Assembly (NCBI GenBank): GCA_020053105.1 | Contig: JAGVNU010000090.1 | Coordinates: forward strand, 1 to 49,103 | Length of the DNA: 49,103 nt | Direction of reading: 5' to 3' | From: Thermodesulfovibrionia bacterium | Lineage (GTDB): Bacteria; Nitrospirota; Thermodesulfovibrionia; UBA6902 | Shown: in pieces, positions 1 through 8,720 of the stretch | How positions within the stretch are numbered: the stretch's first letter is position 1 | How the letters are laid out: each line of letters starts with the position of its first letter | Program-made: the position numbers and the translations under genes | The notes under the pieces: model-generated | What the model saw: only the letters and a program-made list of their open reading frames with translations | The model's database searches: none | Told to the model about the DNA's origin: nothing

Positions 1-87
1 CCATAGGAGGTCTTCCTTTCCCTCTATCCTTGTAAAAAGTTCCCCCATTTTTTTAAAAACAACCAACGACCACTTAATAAATTCCAT
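1..87 (-). CDS. possible 5' end of an unidentified gene leaving the left edge
   Basis: On the minus strand an ATG at 87-85 opens a frame with no stop for 29 codons up to the window edge. It starts MEFIKWSLVVFKKMGELF. An AAAGGAT-like ribosome binding site lies just upstream (about 93-100). The product cannot be recognised from so few residues. The frame would be transcribed divergently from mvhD. It could also be a chance open frame, since it is short and truncated. Confidence 0.35.
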   Translation of the reverse strand, partial: MEFIKWSLVVFKKMGELFTRIEGKEDLLW

Positions 88-504
88 TTTTGCTTATCCT
101 TTAAGCGCTTATCTTCGGCAACCTACTATTTTTGGGGGAACTTCTGATTTATTCTGACACCTGTTAGTCAGGCTGGACGATTCATATCATGAGTAATCAC
201 TACAAATCCGTACAGCCTACAAAAATGTAGCTTCAGGGAAGGGACTGAATCATTGAAAATCAGTAAATTACAGCTGGCATGGTTTTGGCTTTTTTATAAG
301 CAAAAACCCGGCATGTTTGACAATAAAAAACATCAATTGTTAATATATTCGACGGCAAACGGTTGCCGTAGCAAGCGTTGTATGCCTTAAAGGTTTTATA
401 TAAGATGTCATCGCTTTTTTCCCCTGAACGGCATATAAAATTTGTCCTAAGAAAATTAATAGACGCTACTTTTTGAATCTCTCAAAAGGACCAGGACGGA
501 CAGT
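88..504. other. 417-base intergenic region between divergent genes
   Basis: No convincing coding frame is visible. The stretch is AT-rich and carries a sigma70-like promoter at 317-346. A 6-bp hairpin follows at 353-368 (CGGCAA/TTGCCG around an ACGG loop), within what would be the mvhD leader. An imperfect inverted repeat around 277-315 (GGTTTTGGC against GCAAAAACC) is also present. The leader of about 150 bases is long enough to hold a regulatory element, but no known riboswitch was recognised. Confidence 0.5.
317..346 (+). promoter_or_regulatory. putative sigma70 promoter for the mvhD operon
   Basis: A consensus -35 TTGACA at 317-322 is followed, after an 18-base spacer, by TAATAT at 341-346. 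It points toward mvhD, whose ATG lies about 150 bases downstream. Assigned by motif match only. Confidence 0.5.
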
Positions 505-936
505 ATGGACCAAAAAGGCCTTGGGATTACACGGGCAATCTTATTTTGCCGGCAACTAGATCCGGATCAGGACGTCAACAGGCGGGCCATTGAAAAAGAG
601 CTGGGTAGTCAGATACGCTTTTTCCCCCTGCCGTGTAGCGGCCGTGTTGATCCGCTTTACCTCATGAGGGCGCTCGAATCCGGCGCAGACAAGGTGTATC
701 TTATTACCTGTCCAGAGGGGGCGTGTCGTCATCGTGAAGGGAACCTCCGCGCCAAAAAACGTATTGCCTATACCCAGGGTTTGATAGAAGAAATAGGCCT
801 AGATCGGGAGCGTCTTGAGTTGATTATCACCTCTGCAGGGGACCGTAAAACAATTGATGAGCTGACGCGGGACATTCTTGCCCGGGAGGGGGTAACCTCA
901 TCGGTTAACCCGAATGATGCAGACATTGAAAAATAA
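505..936 (+). CDS. mvhD: hydrogenase/heterodisulfide-reductase delta subunit (MvhD/FrhD family)
   Basis: This small iron-sulfur protein normally passes electrons between a hydrogenase, formate dehydrogenase or MetF module and HdrA-type flavoproteins in the cytoplasm. The 143-residue length fits the family. The cysteines at residues 15, 44, 69 and 74 are the expected type of [2Fe-2S] ligands, and the stretch around 66-80 (TCPEGACRHREGN) is the family signature. It is the first gene of the operon, 196 bases ahead of metV. MvhD next to MetV-MetF is a known arrangement in acetogens, where the complex also contains HdrABC. No HdrA gene is seen here. Family assignment is strong; the partner is inferred. 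Confidence 0.9.
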   Translation: MDQKGLGITRAILFCRQLDPDQDVNRRAIEKELGSQIRFFPLPCSGRVDPLYLMRALESGADKVYLITCPEGACRHREGNLRAKKRIAYTQGLIEEIGLDRERLELIITSAGDRKTIDELTRDILAREGVTSSVNPNDADIEK

Positions 937-1132
937 CTTGTTTAACTCGATAAATTTATTATTGCATATGCATATGGCTTTGATTAAAAGAATACATTTC
1001 AACCTTGATCGAAAATGCGTTTAAGGAATCGAAAAACAACTTATTTTCCAACATCTGCATCATTAAAAATGCATTTGGGGGGTGAAGTGGCAGTAGGCTT
1101 GGAGATAAAAACAGCTTATAAGGAGCAAGAGC
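937..1132. other. mvhD-metV spacer
   Basis: This 196-base spacer has no coding frame. It contains a perfect 12-base palindrome, CATATGCATATG, at 965-976. A clear ribosome binding site (AAGGAGC, about 1120-1126) precedes metV. No T-tract hairpin is seen, so read-through from mvhD is likely. Confidence 0.4.
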
Positions 1133-1801
1133 ATGATTACTGCTGAAAGAAAACCTATAAAAGAAATTAAAGAAATGCTGGCGCCTTACAGGAAGATACT
1201 GGTTGTAGGCTGCGGGTCCTGTGTTGCTGAATGCGCGGCTGGAGGCGAAAAAGAGGTTGGACTTCTCTCTTCGGCGCTCCGCATGGACGCAAAGGCATCA
1301 GGGAAAGAAATTGAAATAAGAGAGATGACCCTGGACCGCCAGTGCGTATATGAGTTTATTGACCAGCTGACGGAAGTTATAGATCAGTACGACGTTGTCC
1401 TCTCTCTTGCGTGCGGCGCTGGTGTACAGGCCGTTGCAGAGGTCTTTCCCAGAGTACATATTCTCCCGGCCCTTAATACAACGTTCCTGGGTGAGACCAA
1501 AGAGGCTGGCCTATGGGTTGAGAACTGCCGGGGCTGCGGTGACTGCAAACTCGGGGTCTTCGCTGCTGTATGCCCTGTTACCCGCTGCGCCAAAGGGCTG
1601 TTCAACGGTCCCTGCGGCGGCTCCAAGACTGACCGCTGTGAGGTCGATCCTGACGTGCCCTGTGCATGGCAGCTCATAGTCTCCAGGCTCGAAGACACGG
1701 GGCGGCTTGACCTTCTGCGAAAGGTCCATCCCCCGGCGGACTGGTCAAAGCAGCAGGGTAAGGGACCGAGGAAAATCAAGAGGGAGGACCAGAGAACGTG
1801 A
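1133..1801 (+). CDS. metV: MetV, zinc/iron-sulfur partner of methylene-tetrahydrofolate reductase
   Basis: MetV pairs with MetF in the NADH-independent methylenetetrahydrofolate reductases of the Wood-Ljungdahl (C1) pathway. The 222-residue protein has an N-terminal Rossmann-like part with CGSCVAEC near residue 27. Its C-terminal Cys-rich region (about 133-180: CRGCGDC, CPVTRC, GPCGG, CEVDPDVPC) is the family hallmark for Fe-S/Zn binding. The ATG follows a good AAGGAGC site. The gene overlaps metF, so the two are translationally coupled. In known complexes MetV takes electrons from ferredoxin-type donors or HdrA/MvhD units; mvhD just upstream fits this. Confidence 0.88.
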   Translation: MITAERKPIKEIKEMLAPYRKILVVGCGSCVAECAAGGEKEVGLLSSALRMDAKASGKEIEIREMTLDRQCVYEFIDQLTEVIDQYDVVLSLACGAGVQAVAEVFPRVHILPALNTTFLGETKEAGLWVENCRGCGDCKLGVFAAVCPVTRCAKGLFNGPCGGSKTDRCEVDPDVPCAWQLIVSRLEDTGRLDLLRKVHPPADWSKQQGKGPRKIKREDQRT

Positions 1802-2721
1802 TGACCGAAAGCCGACTCAAGAATGTTTTAACCAGTGGGAAGTTCGCTGTTACTGCAGAATGCGGCCCGCCAAAGGGCGCCGATCCTGAGGTTGTGAAGA
1901 GCAAGGGAAAGATCCTCAGGGACCATGTGGACAGCATAAATGTTACCGATAACCAGACCGGCGTTGTCCGTCTCAGCAGTCTCGCTGCCTGTGCCCTGCT
2001 CAAGGCTGAAGGGCTGGACCCTGTGCTCCAAATGGTCACTCGTGACCGTAATCGTATAGCGCTTCAATCTGATGTCCTGGGGGCCTCTGCCCTCGGCATA
2101 CGCAATATATTATGTCTTTCCGGCGATCACCAGTCATTCGGTAATCAGCCGCAGGCAAAAGGCGTCTTTGACATCGATTCCATTCAATTGATACAGGCCG
2201 TGCGTAAAATGAGAGACGCCGGCGAAATCATCGGAGGTGACAAGCTGACCGGTGCCCCTCAACTGTTTATCGGGGCTGTGGCTAATCCCTTTGCCGATCC
2301 TTTCAAATACCGTGCTGCCCGTCTCGCTACGAAGGTAGATGCAGGCGCTGAATTTATACAGACCCAGTGCATTTATAACCTCAATCGCTTTAAAGAGTGG
2401 ATGGGGCTTGTAAGAGATTTGGGGATGGCTGATAAAGTCTACATCCTCGGCGGGATCACGCCCCTTAAGTCTGCCAAGATGGCGGAGTACATGGCAAAGA
2501 ATGTTGCCGGCATGGATATCCCCGAAGAAGTCATCAATAGAATGAAGGCAGCTCCTGCAACAGAACAGCGGCAGGAAGGGATAAGGATAGCCGTTGAAAC
2601 AATACTCGCGCTCAAGGAGATCAAAGGCGTTCACGGAGTCCATATCATGGCAATAGAATGGGAGGAAGCGGTCCCGCAGATAGTGGAAGAGTCGAAGCTT
2701 TCCCCGAGGCCTCAGGCTTGA
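1798..2721 (+). CDS. metF: methylenetetrahydrofolate reductase MetF
   Basis: MetF reduces 5,10-methylene-THF to 5-methyl-THF with FAD. The 307-residue protein shows the family N terminus (VTAECGPPKG, about residue 18), the NVTDN strand, the LSGDH motif (about 107) and the C-terminal TIM-barrel strand with YILGGITPLKS. The frame starts at GTG 1798; the next codon (1801) is ATG and overlaps the metV stop, so the true start may be either. GGGAGGA at 1782-1788 serves as ribosome binding site. Only 14 bases separate it from the next gene. It most likely works as a MetVF heterodimer in C1 assimilation or methionine methyl supply. Confidence 0.92.
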   Translation: MMTESRLKNVLTSGKFAVTAECGPPKGADPEVVKSKGKILRDHVDSINVTDNQTGVVRLSSLAACALLKAEGLDPVLQMVTRDRNRIALQSDVLGASALGIRNILCLSGDHQSFGNQPQAKGVFDIDSIQLIQAVRKMRDAGEIIGGDKLTGAPQLFIGAVANPFADPFKYRAARLATKVDAGAEFIQTQCIYNLNRFKEWMGLVRDLGMADKVYILGGITPLKSAKMAEYMAKNVAGMDIPEEVINRMKAAPATEQRQEGIRIAVETILALKEIKGVHGVHIMAIEWEEAVPQIVEESKLSPRPQA

Positions 2722-2735
2722 GAGGAGTTTAAATT

Positions 2736-4118
2736 ATGCCCCCCAAATATCATATTAATACAAGCCGCGCAGCCAACCGGTTTCAATTAATCACCAAATC
2801 AGGAGTCATGGCCTGGGAAGAAGGGTGCCTCAAATGCGCCCGTTGTGTAAAAAAGGATTGCGTCTACAAAGTATATGAAAAGAGGGGCCTTGATACCCGC
2901 CAGATGCTCGAATCACTCGACAGCGTCTGCATGGACTGCTTCCGATGTGTACAGGGCTGTCCGAACAAGCTCATTCAGAAAGGGCTTAATCCGGCTTACA
3001 AAGAACTCGGAGACCATTACTGGACACCGGAGATCATTTCAGGACTGTGGTATCAGGCAGAGGCCGGACGTATACCTGTCTCCGGCGGAGGTTATGGGGG
3101 GGCTTTCTCCGGTCCTGGTTTTGACGCCATGTGGACGGACATGTCCGAGATAGTCAGGCCTACAAGGGACGGCATACATGGCCGTGAATATATAAGCACT
3201 ACCGTTGATATAGGCCGCAAGGTCATGGCCCTGGAATTTGATCAGGCAGGAGCGCTTTCGATTGATCCTCCGCCCGTTGTAGAGATTCCCCAGCCGATAC
3301 TGTTTGACCTGCTGCCATGGTCGCCGCCGCGGAAGGGGATAAATCTTGCCATGCTCGAAGGCGCGCGTTCACTAGGCACCTTTGCCATTGTCCGGCAAAG
3401 CGAGTTTGGTCCTGCGATGGAAGAGTATCTTCCCAATATTGCTCTATATGTTGATGGAAAATTATCTGATATAAGTCCGGAAATTCTGCGCAAGCTGCGC
3501 CTGATAGAGATTCCTTATGGTAAAGACGCCATCGCCGCACAGAAAAAATTAAAAGAAGAGCACCCCGGTCTTGTCACAATTATCCGGATGGAACTTGCTC
3601 CTGATTCATCTTCGAATGTCTTCCGTCTCATCACAGAAGGCGCCGGGGCGATACATCTTGTTGCCGACGAATATGGCCTTGAAAAGTCCGACAAGCCTCT
3701 ATTTATAAAAGAACGGATGAGGGAGATACACCTTCACCTCGTGGACAAGGGCGTACGTGACCAGATCACCCTTATCGCCGGCGGAGGCATTGCAATGGCG
3801 GAACATGTGGCAAAGCTGATCATATGCGGCGCTGATATGTTGTCTGTCGACATACCGCTGCTTGTAGCCATGGAGTGCAGGGTCTGCCGCCGCTGTAAAG
3901 ATGGCATTTCCTGCCCTGTGGAACTTGAAACCATTGACCATTTATGGGGCGCAAGCCGCATAAGGAACCTCATGGCAGGCTGGCATAACCAGCTTCTCGA
4001 AATACTCGGGGCCATGGGTATACGTGAGGTAAGAAGACTGCGTGGCGAAATGGGGCGGGCCATGTTCTTTGAGAAACTTGAAAAAGATATATTTTCGACT
4101 CTGGGAAAAAGGGGTTGA
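2736..4118 (+). CDS. ferredoxin-fused, degenerate glutamate-synthase-like (GltB2) paralogue
   Basis: The 460-residue protein has an N-terminal ferredoxin-like part with two cysteine groups (CLKCARCVKKDC about 33-44; CMDCFRCVQGC about 67-77). The rest aligns with the neighbouring synthase subunit (4123-5643): a shared GDxxW segment, then a TIM-barrel-like C terminus ending in IAGGGIAMAE and a CRVCRRCKDGISC cluster. The FMN/substrate motifs of real glutamate synthase are missing: no GQGAKPG loop and no DGxxGGTGA loop (VADEYGLEKSDKP stands there). It looks like a duplicate that lost synthase catalysis but kept its Fe-S clusters, so an electron-transfer or scaffold subunit is likely (inference). 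It lies between metF and the intact paralogue. Confidence 0.78.
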   Translation: MPPKYHINTSRAANRFQLITKSGVMAWEEGCLKCARCVKKDCVYKVYEKRGLDTRQMLESLDSVCMDCFRCVQGCPNKLIQKGLNPAYKELGDHYWTPEIISGLWYQAEAGRIPVSGGGYGGAFSGPGFDAMWTDMSEIVRPTRDGIHGREYISTTVDIGRKVMALEFDQAGALSIDPPPVVEIPQPILFDLLPWSPPRKGINLAMLEGARSLGTFAIVRQSEFGPAMEEYLPNIALYVDGKLSDISPEILRKLRLIEIPYGKDAIAAQKKLKEEHPGLVTIIRMELAPDSSSNVFRLITEGAGAIHLVADEYGLEKSDKPLFIKERMREIHLHLVDKGVRDQITLIAGGGIAMAEHVAKLIICGADMLSVDIPLLVAMECRVCRRCKDGISCPVELETIDHLWGASRIRNLMAGWHNQLLEILGAMGIREVRRLRGEMGRAMFFEKLEKDIFSTLGKRG

Positions 4119-4122
4119 TGAA

Positions 4123-5643
4123 ATGGCAATAAATACAGAGACACAGAAATTACCTGAAATCAAACCGCTAAAAAGCCGGTTCCGTAATGCGCTCAGCAAG
4201 TACCGCGTTACCATAACAAAATCATGCAATAACTGCGGACTATGCGTAACTCTATGTCCGTATGGTGTTTATAAAGCAGGATCAAAGAAACCGAGGGTCA
4301 TTGCCGAGCATCTCTGTCTCGGGTTCCCATGCAAGGAAAAGGAATTTTACTGCGTCAACAGGTGCCCGGAAAAAGCAATTCAATTGACTTTGAATCCTGC
4401 GTTTGAAATCCTCGGAGACAAACGCTGGTCAGCTGATCTCCTTGCCAGCGCCTGGCATATGGCGGAGACCGGAGAAATCCCGTATCAGGGACTTAACTAT
4501 AAGACTGGAAATTCAGGCGGCGGATTCGACAAGCTACGTTTTATCTTTCCAAAAGAAAAGGGGCCCGATTTACCTGATGAAGAGGTATCCACAGCTATTG
4601 AACTAAACCGCTCCGGCGACTCAAGGCCGAGCGTTACGATCCAGGTCCCATTTTATTTCGGAGGAATGTCATTCGGTTCAGTCAGCATAGTGACCATGCT
4701 TTCGCGCGTAAAGGCAGCTGCAGCGCTTCAGACCTTCTGCTGCACCGGAGAAGGCGGATATCCTGAGGAGCTGATTCCTTACGATGATCATATAATAACC
4801 CAGATAGCAACAGGTCTCTTCGGAGTACGTGAAGAGACGATCAAGCGGGTCCGCATTGTGGAATTCAAATATGCTCAGGGCGCTAAACCCGGGCTCGGAG
4901 GACACCTGCTCGGTGACAAGGTAACAGCTCGTGTGGCAAGTATGAGAGAAGCAGTTGCCGGCACCGCCCTGTTCTCTCCGTTTCCATTTCACAGTGTTTA
5001 TTCTGTGGAAGACCACAAAAAACATGTGGACTGGATAAAGGAGACAAACTACCGCGCCCTCGTATCGGTAAAGGTCTCAACCCCTTCGGACGTGGACATG
5101 GTTGCCGTGGGAAGTTATTATGCCGGGGCCCATATAGTACAGCTTGACGGAAGTTACGGCGGGACAGGCGCGGCGCCCGATATAGCGAAAAAGAACATTG
5201 CAATGCCGCTCGAATACGCGGTACCCAAGGTGCATAAATTTCTTTCTGAAGAGGGAATACGGGACAAAGTAACCATTATCGCGAGCGGAGGCATACGGTC
5301 TGCTTACGATATGGCCAAGGCCATTGCCCTGGGCGCTGACGGAGTTTGTCTCGGCACTGCCGACCTTGTGGCCCTTGAGTGCATCCGCTGCCATCACTGT
5401 GAGTCTGGCCGCGGCTGTGCGCGCGGTATCGCAACAACAGATGAAGAACTTACAAAACTCATGGAGCTCGAATGGGCAACTCAGCGCATTATAAATATGT
5501 ATCTGGTATGGCGGCGTCAGCTCATCGCCATTCTTAAGCGTCTGGGCATGAAATCTGTTACAGAGCTTGTCGGGCGTTTTGATGTGATCGGCCATCTCGA
5601 TTATATTAAGCAGGAAGATCTGGAGGGCGAACTGGAGTTATGA
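4123..5643 (+). CDS. archaeal-type glutamate synthase, FMN/synthase subunit with ferredoxin domain
   Basis: It contains the synthase half of GOGAT, which condenses 2-oxoglutarate with ammonia on an FMN barrel. The N-terminal ferredoxin part has CNNCGLCVTLCPYG and a second Cys group. The barrel keeps GGMSFGS, CTGEGG, KYAQGAKPGLGG, DGSYGGTGAAP and ASGGIRS. The C-terminal CIRCHHCESGRGC is the [3Fe-4S] ligand set. The start is ATG 4123, preceded by an AAGGGG site; this gives 506 residues and 4 bases after the previous stop, whereas the longer frame from 4042 would overlap it heavily. It overlaps the next gene by 4 bases. Catalytic residues look intact. Confidence 0.9.
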   Translation: MAINTETQKLPEIKPLKSRFRNALSKYRVTITKSCNNCGLCVTLCPYGVYKAGSKKPRVIAEHLCLGFPCKEKEFYCVNRCPEKAIQLTLNPAFEILGDKRWSADLLASAWHMAETGEIPYQGLNYKTGNSGGGFDKLRFIFPKEKGPDLPDEEVSTAIELNRSGDSRPSVTIQVPFYFGGMSFGSVSIVTMLSRVKAAAALQTFCCTGEGGYPEELIPYDDHIITQIATGLFGVREETIKRVRIVEFKYAQGAKPGLGGHLLGDKVTARVASMREAVAGTALFSPFPFHSVYSVEDHKKHVDWIKETNYRALVSVKVSTPSDVDMVAVGSYYAGAHIVQLDGSYGGTGAAPDIAKKNIAMPLEYAVPKVHKFLSEEGIRDKVTIIASGGIRSAYDMAKAIALGADGVCLGTADLVALECIRCHHCESGRGCARGIATTDEELTKLMELEWATQRIINMYLVWRRQLIAILKRLGMKSVTELVGRFDVIGHLDYIKQEDLEGELEL

Positions 5644-8288
5644 AAAAGAAAAGCTCTGTAGAAGCAATTATAGATTCAAGATATCACTTCCGCGAAGCTG
5701 ACAAACTGGCCAAACAGGCCGGCATAGAAGCCCAAGAGGGAGGGTGCGGTGTCACCGGATTTGCCTGCAGCATTCCAGTGAGCGGCCGTCACATCTTTGA
5801 ACCATCCGTGCAGATGCACAACAGGGGTAATGGCAAAGGCGGCGGTCTTGCTGCTGTCGGCCTGACTCCGGCCCAGCTGGGAGTAGACAAGAACACACTC
5901 GACAATGATTTCCTTCTGCAGGTTGCGATTCTTGATGAGACTGTAGTCCCTGAGATGGAAGCGCGCTTTATCCGTCCTCATTTCCGGGTGGCCCATGAGG
6001 CCTTCCTTGATACGATTGATGATTACAGGGACATTCCCGGTCTTGATGTTAAACCGCCTGCTGTGAAACGCTATTTCGTGAGGGTAAAGCCGGAAGTCCT
6101 AGCGAGCTTTCAGAAGGAACGCGGTCTGGAGATGCTGACTTATGAAAAGACGGAAGAGGAGTTCATCTTCCAGAACACCTATCAGTTAAACCTCGCGTTG
6201 TACAGCGCCCTTGGCGAGAAAAGGGCCTTTGTCCTGTCGCACGGCAAAAACATGATGATACTGAAGATCGTGGGCTATGCTGAAAAGGTCGCCCAGTACT
6301 ATAAACTCGAAAATTTCAACTCGCATATATGGATAGCACATCAGAGGTATCCTACCAAGGGACGTGTCTGGCACCCAGGAGGCGCGCACCCTTTCATAGG
6401 CATGAATGAGGCCCTTGTGCATAATGGAGACTTTGCCAATTATTATTCCGTGTCAGACTATCTTCGCCAGCGGAACATCTATCCGCTCTTTCTGACAGAT
6501 ACGGAAGTGTCGGTACATGTCTTCGATCTTCTGAACAGAGTATATGGCTATCCTCTAGAATATATAATTGAAGCGCTTGCGCCGACAGGGGAGATGGATT
6601 TCGATCATTTACCGGAGGACAAGCAGCGCATATACAGGCAGATCCAGACTGCCCACATCCATGGCTCCCCTGACGGGCCGTGGTTCTTCATAATCGCCAG
6701 GAACGATCTTCAGAAAAAACAGTTCCAGCTCATAGGCATTACTGATACGGCAATGCTGCGGCCGCAGGTATTTGCCCTGCAGAAGGGCGAGATAGAGATA
6801 GGCCTGGTCTGCTCGGAAAAGCAGGCCATTGATGCAACACTTGAGAGCCTTGCAAAAGAAGACCCTCGTTTCGGCACAGTGGCTGACCATTACTGGAATG
6901 CGCGCGGCGGAAGCTACACTGACGGAGGCGCATTCATTTTTAATTTAAAGGAATCGGCAGCAGGAAAGTTGTCTCTCACCTGTGCCGACAAGTTCGGTAA
7001 GCCTGTTGATGTGCCGGCCGGCCAGACGCCTCATAATAGCAGTGCCAAACTGCAGACTGTCGGGGCCTCACATAAGGAACACATAAAGGATATTTTAAAA
7101 AACCTGACTGAAAATAATATTGAACAGATCTTTGCCGGCCTGAAAGAAGGCCTGGCTTCTTGGGACTATTCAGAGTTCTCTTATTTTCTTGATCAGCTCG
7201 TGACTGTTGCTGAAAAAGATGAGTTGAAAATGCCTGCTGTTTCGCTTCTCTCTCTCCTTCTCGACAGGCGCTATCCAACCGGCAATATGAGACGACGCTC
7301 TGTTCTACAGCTGATCTCGGAAGCCCTTGATTCCATCTTTAGAAAGATACCGGGCATTGATGAAAACAGCAAATCTGTTTTCCGTAGAATAGATTTCAAT
7401 ACACGTCCTTCACTTCGCGGGCCAAAGGGTCCCGAGCAGGTGCTAGTAACAGATGCAGGGAAGTTTCAGCCTGAAGGTGAGGACGCCTTTTCCCGTATTG
7501 TCGCTGATGCCTATGCTCTCGGATGGAAGCAGTTCATTTGTTTCGGCCAACGCGGTCAGCGCTTTCTCGGATGCGGATTGGGGGCCGACACAAAGGGGGT
7601 CCGTATTGACTCCTTCGGTTCTTCCGGAGATTATCTCGCATCCGGCATCGACGGACTTGAACTTCATGTACACGGCAATGCCCAGGACCAGCTCGGTCAG
7701 ATCATGAAAGCAGGAAAACTTGTGGTCCACGGTGACGTCGGTCAGACCTTCATGTATGGGGCAAAAGGCGGAGAGGTCTATGTGCTCGGAAACGCCGCCG
7801 GAAGACCCCTGATCAATGCTGTTGGAAAGCCGAGGGTCGTTATAAACGGCACCGCCCTCGACTATCTCGCTGAATCATTTATGGCAGGTGATCCATTCAA
7901 CGGCGGAGGTTTTATTGTGCTGAATGGCCTGAGGTTTGATAACAACGGAAAAGCGGTCCCGTTGGATATACCCTATCCGGGGTCCAACCTTTTTTCACTT
8001 GCATCAGGAGGCGCGATATTCGTGCGTGACCCGCATCAGAGCATAGTGCCGGAGCAGTTGAACGGGGGCCAGATATTCCCGTTTAACCAGAGGGCCTGGA
8101 AGTTGATACTGCCATACTTAAAGGAGAATGAACGTCTCTTCGGGATTACTATAGATGAACTTCTGACCGTCAACGGCAAGAAACTTACCCCCGATCAGGT
8201 CTATCGCACCATTGGAGCTGTGAAACTTTCAGTCCTTTCCGGAAGTGCCGCTCTCGCCATGAATGAAGAGTGGGAGGAAGAGGATTAG
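5640..8288 (+). CDS. glutamate synthase glutaminase (class II GATase) plus GXGXG-domain subunit
   Basis: The 882-residue protein joins the GltB1 and GltB3 parts of GOGAT. The N-terminal class II glutaminase (about 30-440) has its Cys nucleophile at residue 36 in EGGCGVTG, so a 35-residue propeptide must be removed, as in classical bacterial GltB. Later glutaminase motifs include HQRYPTKG, HPF and HNGDFAN. The C-terminal beta-helix GXGXG domain (about 640-830) shows GCGLG, GNAQDQLG, GDVGQTFMYGAKGG and GNAAGRP. The middle section (about 450-620) is less familiar. The start overlaps the previous stop (ATGA). Together with 4123-5643 it makes a full glutaminase/synthase pair, but no GltD-like NAD(P)H subunit follows, so the electron donor must come from elsewhere. 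Confidence 0.87.
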   Translation: MKKKSSVEAIIDSRYHFREADKLAKQAGIEAQEGGCGVTGFACSIPVSGRHIFEPSVQMHNRGNGKGGGLAAVGLTPAQLGVDKNTLDNDFLLQVAILDETVVPEMEARFIRPHFRVAHEAFLDTIDDYRDIPGLDVKPPAVKRYFVRVKPEVLASFQKERGLEMLTYEKTEEEFIFQNTYQLNLALYSALGEKRAFVLSHGKNMMILKIVGYAEKVAQYYKLENFNSHIWIAHQRYPTKGRVWHPGGAHPFIGMNEALVHNGDFANYYSVSDYLRQRNIYPLFLTDTEVSVHVFDLLNRVYGYPLEYIIEALAPTGEMDFDHLPEDKQRIYRQIQTAHIHGSPDGPWFFIIARNDLQKKQFQLIGITDTAMLRPQVFALQKGEIEIGLVCSEKQAIDATLESLAKEDPRFGTVADHYWNARGGSYTDGGAFIFNLKESAAGKLSLTCADKFGKPVDVPAGQTPHNSSAKLQTVGASHKEHIKDILKNLTENNIEQIFAGLKEGLASWDYSEFSYFLDQLVTVAEKDELKMPAVSLLSLLLDRRYPTGNMRRRSVLQLISEALDSIFRKIPGIDENSKSVFRRIDFNTRPSLRGPKGPEQVLVTDAGKFQPEGEDAFSRIVADAYALGWKQFICFGQRGQRFLGCGLGADTKGVRIDSFGSSGDYLASGIDGLELHVHGNAQDQLGQIMKAGKLVVHGDVGQTFMYGAKGGEVYVLGNAAGRPLINAVGKPRVVINGTALDYLAESFMAGDPFNGGGFIVLNGLRFDNNGKAVPLDIPYPGSNLFSLASGGAIFVRDPHQSIVPEQLNGGQIFPFNQRAWKLILPYLKENERLFGITIDELLTVNGKKLTPDQVYRTIGAVKLSVLSGSAALAMNEEWEEED

Positions 8289-8370
8289 CGGGTTTCATTT
8301 TATTTTTATTCAAAATTGATTCAACCGCCTTCACCAGTGCTATCCAACTACCGCAAACCAGCAAGACGTG

Positions 8371-8428
8371 TAGGGGCATGGCGGTGCCATGCCCTTGTTC
8401 ATCCAACATTCAGATTGCCTGCGCAGGC
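8371..8428. repeat. REP-like palindromic element
   Basis: A near-perfect hairpin with stem GGGCATGGC (8374-8382) and GCCATGCCC (8386-8394), loop GGT, is followed 22 bases later by a perfect 12-base palindrome GCCTGCGCAGGC (8417-8428). It resembles the widespread TAGGGGC...GCCCC intergenic elements; a related one is at 20563-20590. Lying 85 bases after the glutamate synthase stop, it could also end that transcript, although its T-run is weak. Confidence 0.6.
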
Positions 8429-8531
8429 ACGATTAAGCAGGTAGATTATTATGCAGTTTTCTAATGACATGCTGTATACTTTTTGTATTAGGGTGAATCT
8501 CTTAATTCAGTTCTGCGCGGAGGTGTAAGAT

Positions 8532-8720
8532 ATGGAAATCTTAAAATCAAAACTTGAGGTTTTATTGAAGGCGCTTCCTGAAAAGGTGGATATAGAGGAG
8601 TTCATTTATCGTATATATCTTCTGCAAAAGATAGAGGCCGGTGAAGCAGACATTGAAGAAGGTCGGACACATTCACACAAAGATGCAATCGAGAGGCTCT
8701 CGAAGAAATGGCAGAACTGA
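8532..8720 (+). CDS. putative antitoxin of a RelE/ParE-type module
   Basis: This is a 62-residue, charged, helical protein with no motif I can name. It is called an antitoxin from its size, acidic character, the strong GGAGGTG site 6 bases before the ATG, and a 13-base overlap with the downstream ParE-like frame. Antitoxins of this class bind the toxin and repress the pair. No DNA-binding fold is obvious by eye. If the toxin is dead as it appears, this gene may be a relic or may act on toxins made elsewhere. Confidence 0.6.
   Translation: MEILKSKLEVLLKALPEKVDIEEFIYRIYLLQKIEAGEADIEEGRTHSHKDAIERLSKKWQN

Noticed and set aside
965..976. Palindrome CATATGCATATG between mvhD and metV
   Set aside because: It is short and AT-rich, not repeated elsewhere in the window, and too weak to call an operator.
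7453..7707. 84-codon minus/plus shadow frames inside the GXGXG domain
   Set aside because: The main frame has unmistakable beta-helix motifs throughout.
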